A model generated the notes under the pieces. That model saw nothing but the letters and a program-made list of their open reading frames with translations, made no database searches and was not told the origin of the DNA. A stretch of 64,000 nucleotides of DNA, taken from NCBI GenBank assembly GCA_054601695.1, contig BAAHQB010000178.1, forward strand, positions 62,001 to 126,000, written 5' to 3'. Position numbers and translations under genes: made by a program. The stretch is from Amorphochlora amoebiformis (lineage: Eukaryota > Cercozoa > Chlorarachniophyceae). Every line of letters starts with the position of its first letter. Positions within the stretch are counted from its first letter, which is position 1. This document shows, one piece after another, positions 1 through 64,000 of the stretch.

Positions 1-59
1 ATGTTCAGTTAATCGTTCGACTCTTAACACGGTGATCCCAATGCTAGCATGTTCTAATC

Positions 60-508
60 TCAACCTCTTCTCTTCTCTTCATCTCTTCTTTTCTCACTTC
101 AATCTTTTCTCTTCACCTCTTCTATTCTCTTGATCTCTCTAATCCAGTCTATTCTAGATTGAGAGAGAGAGAGAGATGGAGAGAGAGGGAGAGAGAGAGA
201 AGGAAGAGGACATACACACACAGAGATAGACACACAGAGAGAGAGAGAGAACGAGAGAGAGAGTCTTCTCTCTTCTCCTCTTCAACTCTCTTCTTTCTCT
301 TCTCTCCTCATCTCCTATTCTCTCTCTCGTTCTTTCTCTCTCTCTCGTTCTCTCTCTCTCTCTCTCTCTCGTTCTCTCTCTCTCTCTGTGTGTCTCTCTG
401 TGTGTCCTCTTCCTTCTCTCTCTCCCCCTCTCTCTCCATCTCTCTCTCTCTCTCAATCTCTTCTATTCCCTCTGTCTCTCTTCTCTTTCTTTCTTTTGAA
501 AACGTACA

Positions 509-510
<2 letters not shown>
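60..510. repeat. Mixed GA/CT dinucleotide tract
   Basis: CT-rich from about 60, switching to GA/GAGA at 160-265, then back to CT to about 490. The switch gives a GA arm facing CT arms, so the strand could fold back on itself. Open frames here are pure Arg/Glu or Ser/Leu repeat and not genes. From 510 to 727 only (AT)n and related repeats are seen. Confidence 0.9.
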
Positions 511-564
<54 letters not shown>

Positions 565-653
565 TGCATTACTACATATACATGCGAATTTTCAATGGTT
601 TTATACACACAAATATGTATAGATATTATACATATATATATATATATAGATAC

Positions 654-687
<34 letters not shown>

Positions 688-727
688 ATAATATATATAT
701 ATATATACGTGTATATGTATAGGTTAC

Positions 728-23160
<22,433 letters not shown>

Positions 23161-23631
23161 ACATCAAGGTACACTCAGGTTCATGTTGCTAAAATGATAT
23201 TCGGACTATTCAGAGACAGGGGGAGGGTATAGGACGGGTTGGGGGTCGTGTGGTGTGAGCAACCAAGGGAGAGGTTGATTATTGTGTTGGGCGCCGAGTG
23301 CCGGGCCTGGGATCCGAATCCCATGTATTCCCGGTAATCATCAGGCATTCCCAAAAGTTTTCGGATATTCCCCCGAGACTTTCAGATATTCTCAGAGTGT
23401 TTTTATTCCGAAAAATATCCGTTCCGGGATTAAAAAAAAAAAAAGAACAGGCTCGGAAACATTAGGGATCCCCGGGGATTCCTATGGGAGCATTTGAAGC
23501 TGCATTTCTCCTTTTTATACCCCTGTCTATTGTTGTAAAATAGGGTACCAATTTCCGCTCTCTATCAGTCTCTATGGTGATTCCACCCAAAACTAGTTGA
23601 CCACAAACATAAACCCCCACGTGATGGCTGC
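23161..23631. promoter_or_regulatory. Divergent intergenic region between the PsbQ-like gene and the small plus-strand gene
   Basis: About 470 bp without (AT)n tracts, lying between the ATG of a minus gene (23160) and the ATG of a plus gene (23632), so it probably holds both promoters. It contains a short poly(A) run near 23430 and repeated ATTCCC/GGGAAT-like words around 23310-23500. No TATA box or other named element could be fixed. Confidence 0.4.
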
Positions 23632-24627
23632 ATGACCCCCGTAGCTGTCATCGGGCCGCCCTGTCGCCAGGGGCGATCACGCGAAGAACTAGTAAACGCA
23701 CGAGTCACGATGCAAGCGATCGGGGAGAGACCTCTGTGCGCCCAGTTGAGCATGAGGCAGTGTATTCGTGCGAATTGGGATGGCAAAACGGAATTGAAGG
23801 TGGTGAAGGGCTCGGAGGACGAAGACGCGAGTGTAGTCGAGATGCTCAGCGCATCGAGAAAGAGGAGAAACAAGAGACATCGGGTAAAGTTCGTTCACCC
23901 TGTTGGAACCTCAAGCCTTGTGGTTGTGAATCCTTGCTCGATTACCCCGACAAGGGGCAAGATAGTCCGGAGGGGGGGTCGAGAGAATTTTTCATACCTG
24001 GATTTTACCTGGATTTTCCATGGATTTTCTCTAGATTTTGTGTTTCCCCTGCATAAGCCGTACACCCTGAACTGAACTCACCCTGTAAAAGTTCACAACC
24101 CCACACAGACCCAAACCAACTTTGTCACGATGTACAATCTAATATCTCCCCCTCCCTCTCCTCAGTCTACCTCCCCAGTCATGACCCGCAGGGTAGATTT
24201 ACCCCAGACCTCCCCTCCCTCGCATGGATCATCCAAGAGCTGGACCATGGCTACCATGAGCAAGTTATTCTCCGAGCCCATCTCTCCCGTCCTCTCCCTC
24301 TCCTCATCACAGCCCGATCTCACGAACCTCCATCGCGCATTCCCCAGCCCCTTTCGAATCCATCCTCATCGTCTTGTAAGCAGCGACACCACCGAGACCA
24401 GCGATAACGGGTGCCTCGATATGTTGATGCACCTTGGGTCGGGGAGGGATGGGAAGAGGAGGGCTGGTGAGGGCGAAAGCCCATCATCGAGAAATGGGAG
24501 CGTGTCTTCGACTGCAAAGAGACGACGACTCAGACGGTGGATAGAAAGAAGGCATGAGGGCAAGGGAGAGGGAGGTGGGGAGATGGTGGAGGAGGTGGGG
24601 GGCCGTAGATGGGGAAAGGGCTCGTGA
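23632..24627 (+). CDS. Small basic Ser/Pro-rich protein, unknown function, two exons
   Basis: Not recognised. Exon 23632-23883 (84 codons) ends at CGG followed by GTAAAG. A pyrimidine-rich acceptor (CCCTCCCTCTCCTCAG) at 24165 continues in phase 0 to a TGA at 24627. Without that intron, 24130-24627 is an open frame of 165 codons starting MYNLISPPPSPQS. The sequence has a basic cluster RKRRNKRHR before the intron and KRRRLRRWIERR near the C-terminus, both like nuclear localisation signals. The middle is Ser/Pro-rich and low in complexity, and the end is Gly/Glu-rich. Unlike its neighbours it has no AT-repeat intron and is GC-richer. It diverges from the PsbQ-like gene. Coding status is likely but not certain. 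Confidence 0.45.
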
Positions 24628-25005
24628 TGTAGACTAAGAGGAAGGGATCTGAGCGTCCCCTCCTTTTGTGTTTTTATTTCTTGAAGCTGGGAACTTTCTG
24701 GTCGTTTTCTTTTAGGAAGATTTGTATGTAGGTTTTTCTTTTAATTGTTAATTATTTTGAACTCTATTCCTGTTCGCAGTGTTTCGTGGTTATGCTCGGG
24801 TATATATATTGTGTACTTTATTCTTATAGCTCATTATTTCTGGCTACAAAATATGAATGTTTTAAGTCCATTTTGCATTAACGTACTCTCAGAAAGAAGA
24901 GAAATACACCTTGAAATAATAAAACCAGACACACGGAAAGAAAGAATTTCAGAAAAATAAACCCAAGAAACACAAGCCATCCTTTTTGTACAATTAAGCA
25001 TCGAA

Positions 25006-25085
<80 letters not shown>

Positions 25086-25890
25086 GTATATTTTCATATA
25101 TAAATAAAGATATATATATATATATATATATCGATATACATTATTTATTTTGTGTACCTTGTTACATACATGTATATGTATACATATAATAAATATGTGC
25201 ATATGTATAAACCCACATATACCCCTGTACATATCCATATACGCTATGCATCTACCTAAATTTTGCACAGTCGGCGGTTACCTAGGTCACAAACCAACAT
25301 AAAAAAGATTTAGTTTCGTCCCAGATCCCAAATAAAATCGTGAATGTCAACGCTAATGGTCTCGGTTCCAGCTAAGCGTCCACATGACTAAAGCTTGCAT
25401 GTATGCCGGATACTTGTGGACGAGCTCCGGAGCTCGTCGTGTGGAGATGTACGACAACTGATCGAGTGATGACAGTGTTCCAATTTAGCTACGGTTAGCT
25501 GTTCACTGAGTCTAGTGAGTCTCTGATGATCGATGTCGACCAGGATATCTAGATCTATCCGAACCTTTAATTTAGTTAATACATCACGGTAGCAGCTATA
25601 GCTGATATACATGTATGCAAATGACTTATTCTAGTTATTGTTCATTAAGGCTCACGATGACTTGAGACTCTATGATCACCTAGATCACTGATAAATCAAT
25701 CATTCCGAATAAGTTGGAGACAGTTAACTAGTATAACATGCAAAAATCACGATATCGATAATATTTCTCTAGGATCTAGGTATATGTAAGACTAATTCAA
25801 ATTATTACCCATGGCTAACCGCATTTCTAACAATAAATATTCTAGATCTGAGTAGATATATCTTGATATATATGGACTTACGAAATCTCA
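24628..25890. other. Convergent intergenic region
   Basis: Lies between the 3' ends of the plus gene ending at 24627 and the minus rlmN gene ending at 25891. It has a T-rich presumed 3' end near 24660-24760 and an (AT)n plus (CA)n tract at 25009-25110. Unique sequence follows at 25255-25880, rich in CTAG and GATC words, with no coding pattern I can recognise. Confidence 0.5.
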
Positions 25891-39664
<13,774 letters not shown>

Positions 39665-40315
39665 CTCAAGATGACACGGTGTTCTGTCACGCAATAGCGT
39701 GACATCTTGTTCCGTCTCCGCAATATGGTTACAATCTTACATCGTCACGGTACGTACTATGTAGTCACGCATATGTCACGGTGTTAGCATTTGAAAATGG
39801 GATCTGGGAGGAGTCGTCTGTGCTTTTCAGAGTCAAAAAAGAGCCCATTGGGTAAGCATACCAACATATTTTCTCTTCCCCTCTGCGGAATAGTCAGTTT
39901 TCCCGTTCGCAGCGATAAAAAGTCGGACGCTTTTACGGTTGGGAGAACTCCGATAAGGGAAGAGAGAACGTATAAATGAGAAGGGAAGAGAGAACGTGAA
40001 AGTGGACAAAAAAGGAAGATAGAGTGAGAGAGAGAGGAGAACTGAGCGCGCCCAAAAGAGCAGGGAAAGAGATGAACAGCGATAGAGAGTATTAGAGAGA
40101 TATACAGAGGAAAAATCGCCGCTCGGAGGTACAAAGTGAGATTAGAGTCGTGTTCGTACTTGAGTCGTGTTCGTACTTCAGGTGGACAAACGCCTGTTAC
40201 GGGGAACAAGGATGAATATCCAGCACGTGGGTTCACAATTTTTATTATTTCGCGCCCGGATTAAGATTTTCGCTGTATTAAATTCATGCGTGAGTTTAAA
40301 CACGCACCAAAATAC

Positions 40316-40372
<57 letters not shown>

Positions 40373-40500
40373 ATGTGTAACATGTGTATGTATGTTACAT
40401 GAACATAAATATACAATACATGTGTACGACATTGAAATTTACACACAAATATGCTATGTATATTGTACGTATAAAAATGCACACAAACATACAAACGGAC

Positions 40501-40578
<78 letters not shown>
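39665..40578. promoter_or_regulatory. Divergent intergenic region between rlmN and the SPRY gene
   Basis: Between rlmN (minus, ATG at 39664) and the first secure exon of the plus gene at 40579. It contains GTCACG/CGTGAC words repeated around 39685-39780, a purine-rich stretch at 39960-40110, and a near-perfect direct repeat (CGTGTTCGTACTT) at about 40148 and 40165. A plus ATG at 40212 opens 26 codons ([19 protein letters not shown]...) to a GTGAGT donor at 40290. It could be the first exon, but its phase 0 does not fit the next exon without another in between. Confidence 0.4.
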
Positions 40579-63876
<23,298 letters not shown>

Positions 63877-63877
63877 G

Positions 63878-63948
<71 letters not shown>

Positions 63949-64000
63949 TATATATATACATACGTAGATATATACATATAATATATATATATATATATAT

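Overview
Nuclear DNA of a flagellated, photosynthetic eukaryote, probably an alga with a complex (secondary or higher-order) plastid. The flagellum is indicated by a gene for the intraflagellar transport protein IFT74. The plastid is indicated by two genes whose first exons encode a signal peptide followed by a basic, Ser/Arg-rich transit-like stretch, one of them then carrying a twin-arginine thylakoid-transfer segment. (TTAGGG)n/(CCCTAA)n blocks inside introns fit a TTAGGG telomere type. The species cannot be named from this sequence.

Most of the window is not coding. It is mainly (AT)n microsatellite with further minisatellites, and nearly all long open frames in it are translated (AT)n such as runs of YIYI. 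The real coding sequence is in tiny exons (about 12-125 nt, typically 30-60) between AT-repeat introns. I read these by joining AG|exon|GT segments and requiring the phase to carry from one exon to the next.

Layout: (1) 728-12351, minus: IFT74, 17 exons, 3' end outside the window. (2) 18294-23160, minus: complete thylakoid-lumen protein gene resembling PsbQ, 10 exons, one junction unresolved. (3) 23632-24627, plus: small basic protein of unknown function, divergent from gene 2. (4) 25891-39664, minus: complete rlmN-type radical-SAM rRNA adenine-C2 methyltransferase, 19 exons, 468 codons with every junction in phase, probably organelle-targeted. (5) about 40.58 kb to the right edge, plus: long multi-exon gene with a SPRY-like domain and a helical C-terminal part, at least 37 candidate exons, divergent from gene 4. 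A C2H2 zinc-finger reading frame lies inside an IFT74 intron on the same strand.

The most striking observation is the intron structure. In roughly twenty places the tandem repeat in an intron is a multi-copy or degraded duplicate of the neighbouring exon-intron junction, acceptor plus exon start or exon end plus donor. Examples are a 91-bp array beside an IFT74 exon, a 36-bp array of about 35 units each carrying the donor context of the adjacent rlmN exon, and six or so copies of an rlmN exon end with its donor. Introns here appear to grow by tandem duplication anchored on splice sites, followed by (AT)n expansion. Three introns start with GC rather than GT.
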